A stretch of DNA of 64,000 nt, taken from positions 46,956 to 110,955 of IMG/VR virus record IMGVR_UViG_3300031857_000047, one strand, 5' to 3'. The DNA is from a virus. Positions 1 through 9,972 of the stretch are shown piece after piece. Each line of letters begins with the position of its first letter. Within the stretch, counting starts at the first letter, position 1. A model generated the notes under the pieces. It saw only the letters and a program-made list of their open reading frames with translations, was not told the origin of the DNA and did no database searches. The position numbers and the translations under genes are program-made.

Positions 1-3000
1 GCTAGGCTGTCCGCCTGCTCCAGAACTTGATAAACCAGTCCAAATAATATTACTTGGGTTAGCAGGATAGTTTCTAGGATTCAATACCCCTTCAATAACC
101 AAGTTGCCGGTTCCCGTGTCAGCAGCAATAGCAATACTCTTTAATAGCAACTGGGCTCTGTTTAGTAGATCTCTTTCGCCCAAATCGCCAACAAGTGCAT
201 TAGACACGCTAGGTGCCAAACGAATCATGAACGCTGTTTGTTTAGTGGTAGTAACACTAACCGCTGCTGCTGCATAACTGAAAATGTATCCTCGATCTTC
301 ATCGAACAATCCGTCAGTTAATAATGCTGAACCCCAGTGACTAATTGTAGGTGTCAGTGTACAACTAATTAAATTAACGCCAACTCCGGCAGAGTGAGAT
401 GCTGCAACGCTACCAGTAAACGAACGATTCAATCCTGCAACAAAATTACTTAAAGTTGTTGCTCTTGTACAACCAGTCAGCGTATCTCCAGATCTGTTCG
501 AGTATGAAATAATTTCATTGTCGATATATACAGTGCCCGCATTTGGGAATCTAGATGCATCTATTAATGTAATTGATGTAGCAGAAGAATTAATTGTTGT
601 TTTTAATTTACTTCTTGCAGAAGCATTTTCAACTTCATAACGAACTGGTAAGTTAGCAGTTCTCATATATGCTTCTGTATTGACGTTTGAGTTACGAATT
701 CTATGCAAGAAAATAAACTTACCGTCAGATCCCCTAATCATAAATTCAATAAATCCCGCAGCATACCAAGAATATTGAATACCGATCATCTGCATTCTAG
801 ATACATCAAATACATATCCCGAAGGACCAGTACCGTCAGCTTTGTCCATATTCCATTCGTGTTGAGGAATTAACAACTCAGTAACTAGACACAACTTAGC
901 TCCGCTGATAGCATTCACACCTCGCCAGTCAGGAGTCACTGTCATTTGAGTATTACTAGTTATTCCGGTAACTGTGTGAGTCATACCTCTCAATACAATT
1001 TTATCTCCAGCTTTTAATTGTTCAGCAAATCTTGTGCCGCTTCCGCTGATAAGATTGCTTTCAATGTTTGCTGATACTGTACCAGTTAACTGTTGAGTAC
1101 TGCTACGTCTAACAAGAGCCATTTCTTGTCCATCGTATTGATAGAAAATTCCATTCTGTTCGTCAAACGCCCCTACTCTAACTGTAGATCCATGCCATGT
1201 TTTTGCCAGCATCCTGGTGTCAGATCCTAATTCAGCTGTTGTTGTAGATAATGGCACAATTGATCTTACAGTAAATGTTCTAGAACTGAGTACAGATTCA
1301 ACAATATAGGTTCCGTTGTATTCAAACGATACCATTCCAACAATTTCAATAGTTGCTCCAGGTTGTGCTCCGTGATCAGTATCGTCAGTAGTAACGGTTA
1401 TAATACTGTTTGCTGCCAAGCCAGTTGCCGTTGCCGATGCAATATTATAACTAGGTGCAAATAGTGCTCCAGTAGTATACATCATGCCTTTACCAGATTG
1501 GTATCGAATGTATTTTTTACTCTGTCGAATTGCCTGCGAACCATATTGCGGACCACCTGTACCTAATTGTACACCACCGTCAAACGGTCTATGTGTAAAG
1601 AATGTATCAGGTCTAGCATAAAGTGCTCCTGTAATTGCAGCAGTGGAATTTATAGCACCCGTACTTCTTGCAGGATATCTAAGTCTAGTATCAGACGGAA
1701 CTTCTGTAATAACAAAAGGACCAGCAGCTAACTGATGATTGGCCGAGGTTAATGTAATTGCCTGTGCTGCTGACGAACCGGTAGCTACCGCAACAAATTT
1801 ACTAGAAGCCCCTGAATATGTACTAAATCCAATACCTTCATAGGCGATAGCGGCAGCACTAGATCTTTCAGTAAATCCGCCAGTTTCACCAGTAAACGAT
1901 GTTAAAACAAGCCCGCCACTGTCTGCCACAATAACAAAATTATCGTCACCAAAAATTAAATCATTCCAAGTACCCGATACCGGTAATGTAATTGAAGTCC
2001 AAGATGTTCCGTTAGTTGATAATGCTGCTACCGCAGTATTTTTTGCCACCGTTAAAAATCTAGAGTTTCCAAATGTAACAGCGTTCCACGTTGTGCTACT
2101 AGGCAGTGTTGATGCAGTCCAGTTTGCTCCGTTATCTACAGAATATGCTGCGGCTGTTCCCCCTGTGGCTACGGCTACAAAAAATGCTGAGGTGCCTACA
2201 GTTCCGCCAGATACGTCTTGCCAATTGGATGAACTTGGCAATGTTGCTGCGGTCCAATTAATACCGTCTGTAGAGTATGCTGCGGCAGTTGAACCACTTC
2301 TTACTGCAACGAAAGCCGAGTTGAAATAGGCAACACTGGTCCAAGAACCTGAACTAGGTAATACACCCCCCACTGTCCAAGTTGCGCCATTGTCTGTGGA
2401 ATAATTAGCAACAGTACCACCGCTGGCAATAGCCACCCAGAATGTTGTAATACCTCCAATTGGTCCTACAGCAATACTAGTCCAAGTTGTAGAGGCGGTT
2501 AAATTTCCGCCTACTGTCCAAGTTGTTCCGTTGGTTGAAACTGCTGTACCGTTACTGCCAGATTTAATAGCAACAAATCTTCCATTATAACCTGCTACGT
2601 CAGTCCATGTGCCGGAATTAGGCAAATTAGTTGCAACAGCAGTTACTTCCGGAGCAGGTGTTGATGTAATATTAGATAGTATAGTTGCACCTGGAACTAA
2701 CCCGTGCTTGGATGTAAAATCTACTTGAACAGTGCCAATAGCACCAACATCTAAGCTGGTGCCTGTTGGCAACTCACCGGTTAACGATTCGCTTAGTGTC
2801 AGCGAAGGATATATCAAAAAGCTATCGCCGGTAAACGGTGTTCCGTTAGCTGAAGCAGAAATGATTGAACCTGCAGATGAATTTGCTACAGTTAATAATA
2901 GATCGTTTAACGGAGATGCTCCCCCAATATCTGTTCCTAATATTAAAATTTGATTTCCATTTCTATAATTTGCGCCGCCGTCTGTCACTATGCTTGAATA

Positions 3001-5310
3001 TGCTCCAGAAATTCGTTCTATTGTAAACTCGGCTCCTGCGCCAGAATTTGTAAGATTATTAGAAGGCGGAGTTGTATAAACAGCATCACCGGATACACCA
3101 ACAGGAGTTCCAACTAATTCCCAATCAACAATTGCACCACCAGTAACTCCGTTGACTTGAATAACGATATCGTTTTCTGGACTAGTTCCGCCAAAGCTAG
3201 TACCGGCCCAAGTAACAGTGTCTGCTGGAACAAAATCCGCCCCACCATTCGCCAGTGACACAGTATATTCTCCTGTGCCGCCTGTTCTTATAACTGTAAT
3301 AGTTGCGCCTGCACCCAATGTGCTTGTTGTAGATGATTGACTAACTGCTGTATATGTTTCACCTCCAGATACAGCTAGTCCGCTATAGGTAAATCCAACA
3401 ATTGCACCACCGCTATCAATAGAAGAAACAGTAATAGTTATATCGTTAGTTCCTATTGATCCACCAACTTGATTACCGTCAATTCTTATTTGATCTCCAA
3501 TTGCATAATTAATACCGTTTGATGTGCTATCCTGAGCATCAGTTACGGTATATTCTCCAGCGGTTCTAGAAACATTAAATGTTGCCAATGATCCAATAGC
3601 TGCTACGATTGTGCCAGTAACACCAGTATCAATTCCATCGGCCCCTAACAATGTAAGACCACAAGCTGCTGAAAGATTTGCCTCACCACTTAAAATAGAA
3701 TTAATATAGACAGCATCACCTGACCCATTGTCGAACGCCATTCCGCCTTGTACTCCAGTATAGCTAGTTAATGATATTGAAGTATCAGTTGGGTTAATGT
3801 CATTTTTTGCATACACTGTTGCTACCGCATTTCCGTTGATAGCCGATACAGATGTTCCTGCTGGAATAAATGTACTACCAGTAATTGGTGATCCAGGTGT
3901 AGGAGCAGAGCCGCTGTACGCAATTCTTAATGAAGAGCTTGGTGAATCAAATACCGAAACGATTGTGCTTGTTGTTCCGTTACTAGCAACGCTGAATACA
4001 GGAGCACCAATACTTGCGCCGGTGTAGAATCCTGCCTGTCTAATTTGAGCAAAAGAAGTGAATAAACTTTCACCAACTGCTGATCCCACTTTTGCAGAAG
4101 CATAGTAAGTAAAAGCTACCGCACTAGGAATGCTGTGAACTAAAAAAGTACCTTCTGCTCTCGAAAATCCGTTAATGTTATTAGACAATCCCTTAACAGT
4201 GATAGGAGTTCCAACACTATAACCGTGACTACCATTTGTCGAAACTGTTATTAAAGAAGCTCCAAAAAATCCAGTAGTTGCTGACGCATCTGTAGTTATG
4301 GCATTAATGGTTAAGTCAGTTGCAGGAATTTCGTAAAAACTAGGATAACTTCTCAATAATCCAAGAGCCTGCCATTTAGTTGGTTGCAGTCCGTATTCAA
4401 AGTCAGCGTCAAGCATGGCCTGCGGAGCGGCAACACGCATACGCTCAATAGCATCTGTACCAAAGTCCCAAGGACGAATTGTTTGATATGGCTCTTCTAC
4501 AAATATTTGTAAATCCGTTGATGCCGAAAGTGTCGAAGTATCTTCTGATAGATTAATTGTGGTAATTGTATCAGTAGTTTGCCACCACGACGGAAAATCT
4601 AAATCACTTAATAGTTCACCGTCACCACTGCTCCTACCATTTTTATATTCAAAATTAACTGTGTTTGAAGGATCAGCAAAATTATATAATATTTGCCCAG
4701 TATTAGTATTTGTTATTAATAGGACATCACTAGGCAAATAACTGCCTAGAATTCTAATAGAACTTACTCCAGGAACCTTTGTAGCCATTGCTGTTGGTCC
4801 GTTCTGAATAACGTTACCTAAGATTTGAAATTCACTAGTAATTCTTGCAGCGGCTCCCTGCTCTCCCGACGATTGGTTTGTGACTTGCTCAACAACAGTC
4901 TGTCCGTAAGTTGGAGTTACTGGATTATTTGTAAAGATATAATTGTTGATAATATCTCTTATATATTGTTGACCTGTAATTTCCGGTGATACATCACCTC
5001 GAATCATAGGTTCGCCTTTAATATGAAAATAGTCAGCTACCTGTCTAATTTTTACATTGCCGCCATATTTTAAATCGTGCAAGATAGCATCGATAAAATA
5101 TCCTACATCTCTAGTACACTTTGCGGGTGCATATGTATAACCAACATACGGCGAAATACTATTTGTTATGTTATAATTTATAAAAGCTACAACTTGCGCC
5201 TGGATGAAGGCTTTGTTTGCCGACAACAGAGCATAAGCATTAGGAAAAGCATTAGAATCTTTGCTTAATCCTGGTTCAAATACGTAATTGAGTAATTTCT
5301 TTTTTGCCAT
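1..5310 (-). CDS. Giant virion structural / fibre-like protein, C-terminally truncated by window edge
   Basis: The frame is open from ATG at 5310 to position 1 (1770 codons) with no stop, so the C-terminus lies outside the window. Near residues 65-84 is a motif, RDVGYFIDAILHDLKYGG, that recurs several times in the 2776-aa fibre at 15.4-23.7 kb. Residues about 920-1110 hold at least five Asp-box (BNR-like) units of the form YSTDGINWTAATL, suggesting a propeller-like sugar-binding part. Residues about 1237-1257 (RPFDGGVQLGTGGPQYGSQA) and 1529-1550 (HRIRNSNVNTEAYMRTAN) belong to a block that I recall as widespread in virion proteins of T4-type cyanophages. There is no N-terminal CBM-like array, unlike the other two giants. 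It is last in the minus-strand fibre cluster. The structural role is fairly sure; whether it is fibre, tail pin or baseplate periphery is not. Confidence 0.8.
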   Translation of the reverse strand, partial: MAKKKLLNYVFEPGLSKDSNAFPNAYALLSANKAFIQAQVVAFINYNITNSISPYVGYTYAPAKCTRDVGYFIDAILHDLKYGGNVKIRQVADYFHIKGEPMIRGDVSPEITGQQYIRDIINNYIFTNNPVTPTYGQTVVEQVTNQSSGEQGAAARITSEFQILGNVIQNGPTAMATKVPGVSSIRILGSYLPSDVLLITNTNTGQILYNFADPSNTVNFEYKNGRSSGDGELLSDLDFPSWWQTTDTITTINLSEDTSTLSASTDLQIFVEEPYQTIRPWDFGTDAIERMRVAAPQAMLDADFEYGLQPTKWQALGLLRSYPSFYEIPATDLTINAITTDASATTGFFGASLITVSTNGSHGYSVGTPITVKGLSNNINGFSRAEGTFLVHSIPSAVAFTYYASAKVGSAVGESLFTSFAQIRQAGFYTGASIGAPVFSVASNGTTSTIVSVFDSPSSSLRIAYSGSAPTPGSPITGSTFIPAGTSVSAINGNAVATVYAKNDINPTDTSISLTSYTGVQGGMAFDNGSGDAVYINSILSGEANLSAACGLTLLGADGIDTGVTGTIVAAIGSLATFNVSRTAGEYTVTDAQDSTSNGINYAIGDQIRIDGNQVGGSIGTNDITITVSSIDSGGAIVGFTYSGLAVSGGETYTAVSQSSTTSTLGAGATITVIRTGGTGEYTVSLANGGADFVPADTVTWAGTSFGGTSPENDIVIQVNGVTGGAIVDWELVGTPVGVSGDAVYTTPPSNNLTNSGAGAEFTIERISGAYSSIVTDGGANYRNGNQILILGTDIGGASPLNDLLLTVANSSAGSIISASANGTPFTGDSFLIYPSLTLSESLTGELPTGTSLDVGAIGTVQVDFTSKHGLVPGATILSNITSTPAPEVTAVATNLPNSGTWTDVAGYNGRFVAIKSGSNGTAVSTNGTTWTVGGNLTASTTWTSIAVGPIGGITTFWVAIASGGTVANYSTDNGATWTVGGVLPSSGSWTSVAYFNSAFVAVRSGSTAAAYSTDGINWTAATLPSSSNWQDVSGGTVGTSAFFVAVATGGTAAAYSVDNGANWTASTLPSSTTWNAVTFGNSRFLTVAKNTAVAALSTNGTSWTSITLPVSGTWNDLIFGDDNFVIVADSGGLVLTSFTGETGGFTERSSAAAIAYEGIGFSTYSGASSKFVAVATGSSAAQAITLTSANHQLAAGPFVITEVPSDTRLRYPARSTGAINSTAAITGALYARPDTFFTHRPFDGGVQLGTGGPQYGSQAIRQSKKYIRYQSGKGMMYTTGALFAPSYNIASATATGLAANSIITVTTDDTDHGAQPGATIEIVGMVSFEYNGTYIVESVLSSRTFTVRSIVPLSTTTAELGSDTRMLAKTWHGSTVRVGAFDEQNGIFYQYDGQEMALVRRSSTQQLTGTVSANIESNLISGSGTRFAEQLKAGDKIVLRGMTHTVTGITSNTQMTVTPDWRGVNAISGAKLCLVTELLIPQHEWNMDKADGTGPSGYVFDVSRMQMIGIQYSWYAAGFIEFMIRGSDGKFIFLHRIRNSNVNTEAYMRTANLPVRYEVENASARSKLKTTINSSATSITLIDASRFPNAGTVYIDNEIISYSNRSGDTLTGCTRATTLSNFVAGLNRSFTGSVAASHSAGVGVNLISCTLTPTISHWGSALLTDGLFDEDRGYIFSYAAAAVSVTTTKQTAFMIRLAPSVSNALVGDLGERDLLNRAQLLLKSIAIAADTGTGNLVIEGVLNPRNYPANPSNIIWTGLSSSGAGGQPS

Positions 5311-5322
5311 TTAATCTTTTCC

Positions 5323-5838
5323 TTATGCTCCGAATGCTATTGAAAACGCTGTTACTCTTGCATCAACATAGTCTTTTCTAGTCAAGTGACTGGCTAATGT
5401 TGGTGCATTGTTTGCTGCTGCATCTAAAAATGTAGCGTCTGCTGGAGTATTTTGTCCAATTGCTATGTTATCCATGCCACCAATTTCCGAACTGTTAATA
5501 ACAACAGCGCCGTTATCTATACTGATAAAATTAGTAGATGCTATTCCAATATAAACGTCACCATCTACTTCTAATCTTTCTAATACACCGAGATTTCTTA
5601 AGTGACTGTTTGTAATATCTTTTGATAAAGACAGTGTCGAATCGTCATTTTCTATAATATCAAATGCTGCGCCACTGCCGCCTATTTGAATGTTAGCTGC
5701 AAATAAAGTCCCGTTTATTGTAGCGTCGTTGTCTATAACTATATTGTTATCTAGATTAACATTACCTAGATCGTCTACAGCAAATCCAGGACTTGCAAAT
5801 CCGTAGTTTGATTTTAGTGGGGAGTATTCAACTGTCAT
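5323..5838 (-). CDS. Small fibre-like virion protein
   Basis: 171 aa, ATG start with an AAGAG ribosome-binding site shortly upstream. The sequence is rich in Asn, Asp, Ile and Gly and reads as short beta-strands (VNLDNNIVIDNDATINGTLF), the pattern seen in the 349- and 363-aa fibre-like proteins at 30-32 kb. The C-terminus (HLTRKDYVDARVTAFSIAFG) resembles the ends of phage tail fibre proteins, where a KKYVDA-type segment precedes the terminal domain. It sits 12 bp from the giant gene downstream and 9 bp from the gene upstream, so all three are probably co-transcribed. The likely job is a small fibre or a connector in the fibre apparatus; the exact function is unknown. Confidence 0.65.
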   Translation of the reverse strand: MTVEYSPLKSNYGFASPGFAVDDLGNVNLDNNIVIDNDATINGTLFAANIQIGGSGAAFDIIENDDSTLSLSKDITNSHLRNLGVLERLEVDGDVYIGIASTNFISIDNGAVVINSSEIGGMDNIAIGQNTPADATFLDAAANNAPTLASHLTRKDYVDARVTAFSIAFGA

Positions 5839-5847
5839 TTTATTCTC

Positions 5848-6237
5848 TTATAGGTCATTTATAGCATGATAGTAGCTAACGCTGAATATCAATCTTTTCG
5901 ATTCTGGACCAATTGGGGATGCAATTAACGTGACTTTTGAATCATTGACCGTTGCAGACAATGTAATCATATCATCCTGTAATGAAGTTCTGCCGTATAT
6001 TGTAATACTAGCCGAAGACGGCCCAGCAACTACTAAACATTTGATAATTTCTTTATCAACAGATCCACCATCTACGCACATGGTGTATTCCGCAGACATA
6101 AAATCGCCCACGTAGAATTCGTCAATAACTGTGTTAGGGAAAATTTCAACCCAGGGGCCTTTATAACTGAGATTAACTCCGTTGTTAAATCTCAGGGTGC
6201 CCTTGAGTCCGCGTAAAAAATATCTAGTAAAGTCCAT
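5848..6237 (-). CDS. Hypothetical virion-associated protein
   Basis: 129 aa starting at an ATG with only a weak GGAT-type site upstream. I do not recognise a named family. It is mostly predicted beta-strand, with no membrane segment or catalytic motif. An octamer GCTAAATA lies 22 bp upstream of the start and resembles the late promoters in this phage. It separates the giant fibre group downstream from the carbamoyltransferase cassette upstream, and the transcription direction is the same for all. The position and composition suggest a small structural protein of the tail or fibre. This is an inference from context only. Confidence 0.6.
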   Translation of the reverse strand: MDFTRYFLRGLKGTLRFNNGVNLSYKGPWVEIFPNTVIDEFYVGDFMSAEYTMCVDGGSVDKEIIKCLVVAGPSSASITIYGRTSLQDDMITLSATVNDSKVTLIASPIGPESKRLIFSVSYYHAINDL

Positions 6238-6259
6238 ATCGATCCAATGGTGTATTGAG

Positions 6260-6267
6260 TATTTAGC
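6260..6267 (-). promoter_or_regulatory. Late-promoter-like octamer GCTAAATA
   Basis: The minus-strand octamer GCTAAATA lies 22 bp upstream of the ATG at 6237. T4-type late promoters are a single -10-like element, consensus TATAAATA, read by gp55. The same core TAAATA occurs at several other unit starts here. AT-rich DNA gives such matches by chance, so this is a candidate only. Confidence 0.35.
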
Positions 6268-6302
6268 ATAAACAATATCAGCATTGAATTAACGGGTTCT
6301 AA

Positions 6303-8114
6303 TTAGTTGGCAATTTTTAGCAGTTTTTTGTATTCTGGCAGGTACAGGTATTCTATCTTGCTTTTTTGCAGCGTTTCTACGGCATCAAACAAGGTTTCTA
6401 CTAGCGGATCTCCGCCTAGATTAAAACTAGTGTTGAAAATTATTGGGCAACCTGTAGTATCATAGAACTCTTTAATGAGGTTATAATAATGTTGATTCTG
6501 CTCAGCAGTCACTGTTTGAATACGGCAGGTTCCATCAATGTGTATAATACTAGGAATCTTTTCTTCTATACCCGGTTGGCAATTTACTGCATACATCATG
6601 TGTGGAGTATCTTTCATTCCACGTAAATCGAACCATTCATGTACGTGCTCCTGCATAATTGATCCTGCAAACGGGCGGAAATATTCTCTATTCTTAACAC
6701 TGTTTACATAATCTTTTCCGTCACTAAATCTTGGATCAAATAGAATACTTCGATTACCTAGTGCTCTAGGGCCGTTCTCGCTACGCCCTTGAAAAAATGC
6801 CACGATATTTTTGTTAATCAAAAGATCTACAATGTCTTGATCAGTAGCATCTGTAATTTCAGCGCCATGGGATTGTGTAAATGCAGCAATATCTGCATCA
6901 GAATAATCATACTTGAATCCTAGATATAGCCCGTCTTTTGAATAATCTATATTAGATTGTGGTTCTATACTCTTATAAAACATTAAGGCTGCGCCTATTG
7001 CAGTTCCGGCGTCATTACTAATAGGTTCTACGTAAATTTCAATTCCTTCGGCTCTTAGATGTTGTAGATAGTAGTAATTTGCTACACAGTTTAGTCCGTA
7101 ACCTCCGCTAATTACCACTTTCTTTTGTCCAGTCATTTCTACAGCTTTTCGAATTAATCTCAAAACTTGTTCTTGAGTTTGAGTTTGACAAGCATATGCT
7201 AGATCTCTGCGATTGTCTAGATATGTAACATCGCTATTATCACCCCAGGACATCTGTGTAGCATCGCTACCTAGATAAGAAAATAACTCAGCATTTACTA
7301 CAGCACCGTTTGGATACGTTGGAACAATAAGATTCCTATTGGCCACTGGAGATATACTTGTGTCATCAAACAATTTAGGAATATTTGAATTTTCTTTTCC
7401 ATATGGGAACAATCCCATAGTTTTTCCTGCTTCAATACTTGACCATCCACAATATTGTGTTACAGCTTCGTAGACTTTGGTAATACCTGCACGATCTGTA
7501 ATCAATGCTTCGTGCGTCTGCCCTGGTTCGTCGTACATGGTACCATCAAAACTTTTAACTAATGCACCAGGATTTGGCCCTCTAAGTCCAATGTGTTTGT
7601 ACACCGTTTTAAAACTTGCAGGATATTTACAGTCATAGATACTTTCAGTTTCCCATCCAATGATTTGTTCACCACTAATATTAAGTGGAATAAATGTGCC
7701 GGCGCCGTCTACAATTAGTGCTGTTGCTTGATCAAACCCTGACCTGTAAAATGCACAAGCAGCGTGTAGTTTATGATGCACGTGACTAAGATCAATTACC
7801 TGCGGATGTTTGTAAGGATTTTCTTTTCTACTAATTAATCCTAGTTTTCTTGCAAGTCCGGTATAAATGTCGTCACCGCTAAAGTCAACTCTACCTGCGG
7901 TTTCTTGTAGACTTTGTGTATGTGCTATTACAAGATAATCAATCTTGTCAGTGTAGTCTAGTATTTTAAGCATTGCAGCGTACGGGCCGCCGTCATACTT
8001 ATTTCTACTTAATCTCTCTTCCTCAATCGAAAATACGATTTCGCCATTTTTTAAGAGACACACACTGCTGTTATGTCCTCGAGCTAATGCTGCAATCCAG
8101 ATATCTTTTTTCAT
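6303..8114 (-). CDS. Carbamoyltransferase, NodU/CmcH family
   Basis: 603 aa, the full length of the family, ATG preceded by AAGGA. These enzymes transfer a carbamoyl group from carbamoyl phosphate, via ATP, to a hydroxyl on a sugar or antibiotic. The N-terminal domain shows the GHNSSVCLLKNGEIVFSIEE start (about residues 13-32), the metal-binding-type HHKLHAACAFYRSGF (about 110-125) and GGYGLNCVANYYY (about 333-346). The C-terminal domain shows GRSENGPRALGNRSIL (about 437-453), FRPFAGSI and FNTSFNLGG (about 558-567). No key motif is missing. It is the last gene of a cassette with a GT9-type transferase and two SGNH hydrolases, so its acceptor is probably a glycan, either host surface polysaccharide or a decorated virion protein. 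Family assignment is confident; the substrate is unknown. Confidence 0.95.
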   Translation of the reverse strand: MKKDIWIAALARGHNSSVCLLKNGEIVFSIEEERLSRNKYDGGPYAAMLKILDYTDKIDYLVIAHTQSLQETAGRVDFSGDDIYTGLARKLGLISRKENPYKHPQVIDLSHVHHKLHAACAFYRSGFDQATALIVDGAGTFIPLNISGEQIIGWETESIYDCKYPASFKTVYKHIGLRGPNPGALVKSFDGTMYDEPGQTHEALITDRAGITKVYEAVTQYCGWSSIEAGKTMGLFPYGKENSNIPKLFDDTSISPVANRNLIVPTYPNGAVVNAELFSYLGSDATQMSWGDNSDVTYLDNRRDLAYACQTQTQEQVLRLIRKAVEMTGQKKVVISGGYGLNCVANYYYLQHLRAEGIEIYVEPISNDAGTAIGAALMFYKSIEPQSNIDYSKDGLYLGFKYDYSDADIAAFTQSHGAEITDATDQDIVDLLINKNIVAFFQGRSENGPRALGNRSILFDPRFSDGKDYVNSVKNREYFRPFAGSIMQEHVHEWFDLRGMKDTPHMMYAVNCQPGIEEKIPSIIHIDGTCRIQTVTAEQNQHYYNLIKEFYDTTGCPIIFNTSFNLGGDPLVETLFDAVETLQKSKIEYLYLPEYKKLLKIAN

Positions 8115-8123
8115 TGTATTCCT

Positions 8124-9041
8124 TTAAAATCCGTTAGGCCAAGTTGGCCACACCATATGACTCACTGAACTGGGCCAATCTATTCGTTTAGCCAGGGTAA
8201 GTTCGAATGTAATTTTGTCAAATTTCATTTTTTTCTGCAAACTATGTATACTGTCTGCAAGTTCTTTAACAGCATTAATTGAAGTTTCTGTTAATTCTAA
8301 TTTGTCTTTTAATTCTTGTTCTATCCATATAATGTTTTGATGTGGAGAAGGGTGGATGTCAAAAAACTTTTCACCAGGAGCATTAGTATCATCAAATTCA
8401 AAAGTTAAATCTAAATGTTGTTTTGCTATAGTTTCTAATGGAGTAAGCCAGTGATCTGCATGATCATTCCATATTTTTTCTTCATAGAACTTTAAATTAG
8501 CAATTTTGTCCCAGGCAAGACCAGTTTTTGATCTATTAGGATTATCATAGATATGTTTTTCTCCTGATCCAGGAGCATCTCTAAAATCATCCCCCATATC
8601 ACGTATATCTCCTATACTAGTCATGTACCATTTGCAACCGGTTGAATTTAAAAAACCCTGAGTTAAACTTATATTGTTTAAGGTATGCATGAGATATGCT
8701 GGTTCATAGAAAAATGTATCAACCCATTTTTGATCATATAGAGATTGATTTAGGTAATTAAAAATGCTACCAGCAGTTTTCCAATTAGAACGTCTTTCAG
8801 GTAGACTGTGTTCGTGATACCAATCATTACGTAGGTGACTGCTCCACTGCACTATAATTAAGTCATCTTCAGTAAATGTGTGTCTGTGATGCGCCTCTAC
8901 TATTCTCTCAGCAATCGCTCTGTTTCCTAATCCTGCAAGACCCCAATTGTAAAATTCATCATAATCAATAGACAACAAATTAGCCCAGGTAGGCCAAGAA
9001 TAACTGGTATAACTACAACCAAAGGTGAATAATCTTTTCAT
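8124..9041 (-). CDS. SGNH/GDSL-type hydrolase, copy 2 of a tandem pair
   Basis: 305 aa. The four SGNH blocks can be placed: FGCSYTSY near the N-terminus with candidate nucleophile Ser10, GLAGLGNRAI (about 34-43), VQWSSHLRND (64-73) and FDIHPSPHQ (about 226-234) with the Asp-x-His of the catalytic triad. Such enzymes are esterases or acetylhydrolases, often on polysaccharides. There is no signal peptide. The ATG lies one base after the TGA of the upstream paralogue (TGATATG), so the two are translationally coupled. The first 150 residues are about two-thirds identical to that neighbour by eye; the C-terminal halves diverge more. The role is probably de-esterification or acyl transfer on the glycan handled by the adjacent GT9 and carbamoyltransferase. 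The family call rests on motifs only. Confidence 0.8.
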   Translation of the reverse strand: MKRLFTFGCSYTSYSWPTWANLLSIDYDEFYNWGLAGLGNRAIAERIVEAHHRHTFTEDDLIIVQWSSHLRNDWYHEHSLPERRSNWKTAGSIFNYLNQSLYDQKWVDTFFYEPAYLMHTLNNISLTQGFLNSTGCKWYMTSIGDIRDMGDDFRDAPGSGEKHIYDNPNRSKTGLAWDKIANLKFYEEKIWNDHADHWLTPLETIAKQHLDLTFEFDDTNAPGEKFFDIHPSPHQNIIWIEQELKDKLELTETSINAVKELADSIHSLQKKMKFDKITFELTLAKRIDWPSSVSHMVWPTWPNGF

Positions 9042-9042
9042 A

Positions 9043-9969
9043 TCAAAATCCCATCAACTGTGTAGGCCATTGCATTTTGTCATATTTCTTTTCAAAAAAC
9101 TCATTAGAAAATAATTTTTCTGTAAATTGCATTTTGCTAAATTTAAATTTATTAAAATGATCGTCGACTCTTTCAGCTACACTGTAGGCAAAATCCATAG
9201 TCTCTTTTGATAAATTTAATCTATCAGCTAATTGACTTTCAATCCACAACGCATGTTGTCTTGGGGTTGGATGAAAATCGTCCGTAAACTGTTTAGTACC
9301 GCCTCGGCCATCGTCTATGTACTTGTAGGTATGTTCGTTATGTAGCTGTGCGTGAGTTTCCATGGGCATAAGCCAATGATCCTGATTGTCTTCCCAAATT
9401 GTTTTATTGTATATTGATAGCTCTGGAATTTTTTTCCATGCTAACATATCAACGTTAACATCGCCCGGTGTAGGTATGTGTCCTAATTCTCCGTAATCTG
9501 CATGATTTCTAAGATCTGCACCTAGGTTTCGAATATCACCCATACTGCTCATGTACCATTCACAACCTATAGATTTTAACAGGCCTTGAGTTAATGAAAT
9601 ATGATTTAGGGTATGCATAAAATATGCAGGTTCATAGAAAAATGTATCTACCCACTTATTGTCATAGAGTTTTTCATTGATATAATTGAATATACTGCCG
9701 CCTGTCTTCCATTGATAGGGCCTATCCGAACAACTGTATTTGTGCCACCAATCATTACGTAGGTGACTACTCCACTGCACTATGATTAGATCATCTTTGG
9801 TAAATCCGTGTTTAACATTAGCTTCTGCTACTCTTTCGGCAATGGCACGATTACCAATGCCTGCTAGTCCCCAATTATAAAATTCGTCATAGCTGACCGA
9901 TAGCAAATTAGCCCAAGTAGGCCATGCATAATTAGTATAACTGCAACCAAAAGCAAAAAATCTCTTCAT
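9043..9969 (-). CDS. SGNH/GDSL-type hydrolase, copy 1 of a tandem pair
   Basis: 308 aa, ATG three bases after the stop of the glycosyltransferase gene. It carries the same four blocks as its downstream paralogue: FGCSYTNY with Ser10, GLAGIGNRAIAER, VQWSSHLRND and FHPTPRQH, with candidate Asp and His in the DDFHPTPRQ segment near residue 233. Both copies keep apparently intact active-site motifs, so neither looks like a decaying duplicate. The C-terminal 60 residues differ most between copies, which would fit different acceptors or partners. No secretion signal is visible, so it should act in the infected cell or as part of the virion. The hydrolase superfamily is likely; the substrate is unknown. 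Confidence 0.8.
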   Translation of the reverse strand: MKRFFAFGCSYTNYAWPTWANLLSVSYDEFYNWGLAGIGNRAIAERVAEANVKHGFTKDDLIIVQWSSHLRNDWWHKYSCSDRPYQWKTGGSIFNYINEKLYDNKWVDTFFYEPAYFMHTLNHISLTQGLLKSIGCEWYMSSMGDIRNLGADLRNHADYGELGHIPTPGDVNVDMLAWKKIPELSIYNKTIWEDNQDHWLMPMETHAQLHNEHTYKYIDDGRGGTKQFTDDFHPTPRQHALWIESQLADRLNLSKETMDFAYSVAERVDDHFNKFKFSKMQFTEKLFSNEFFEKKYDKMQWPTQLMGF

Positions 9970-9972
9970 TTT

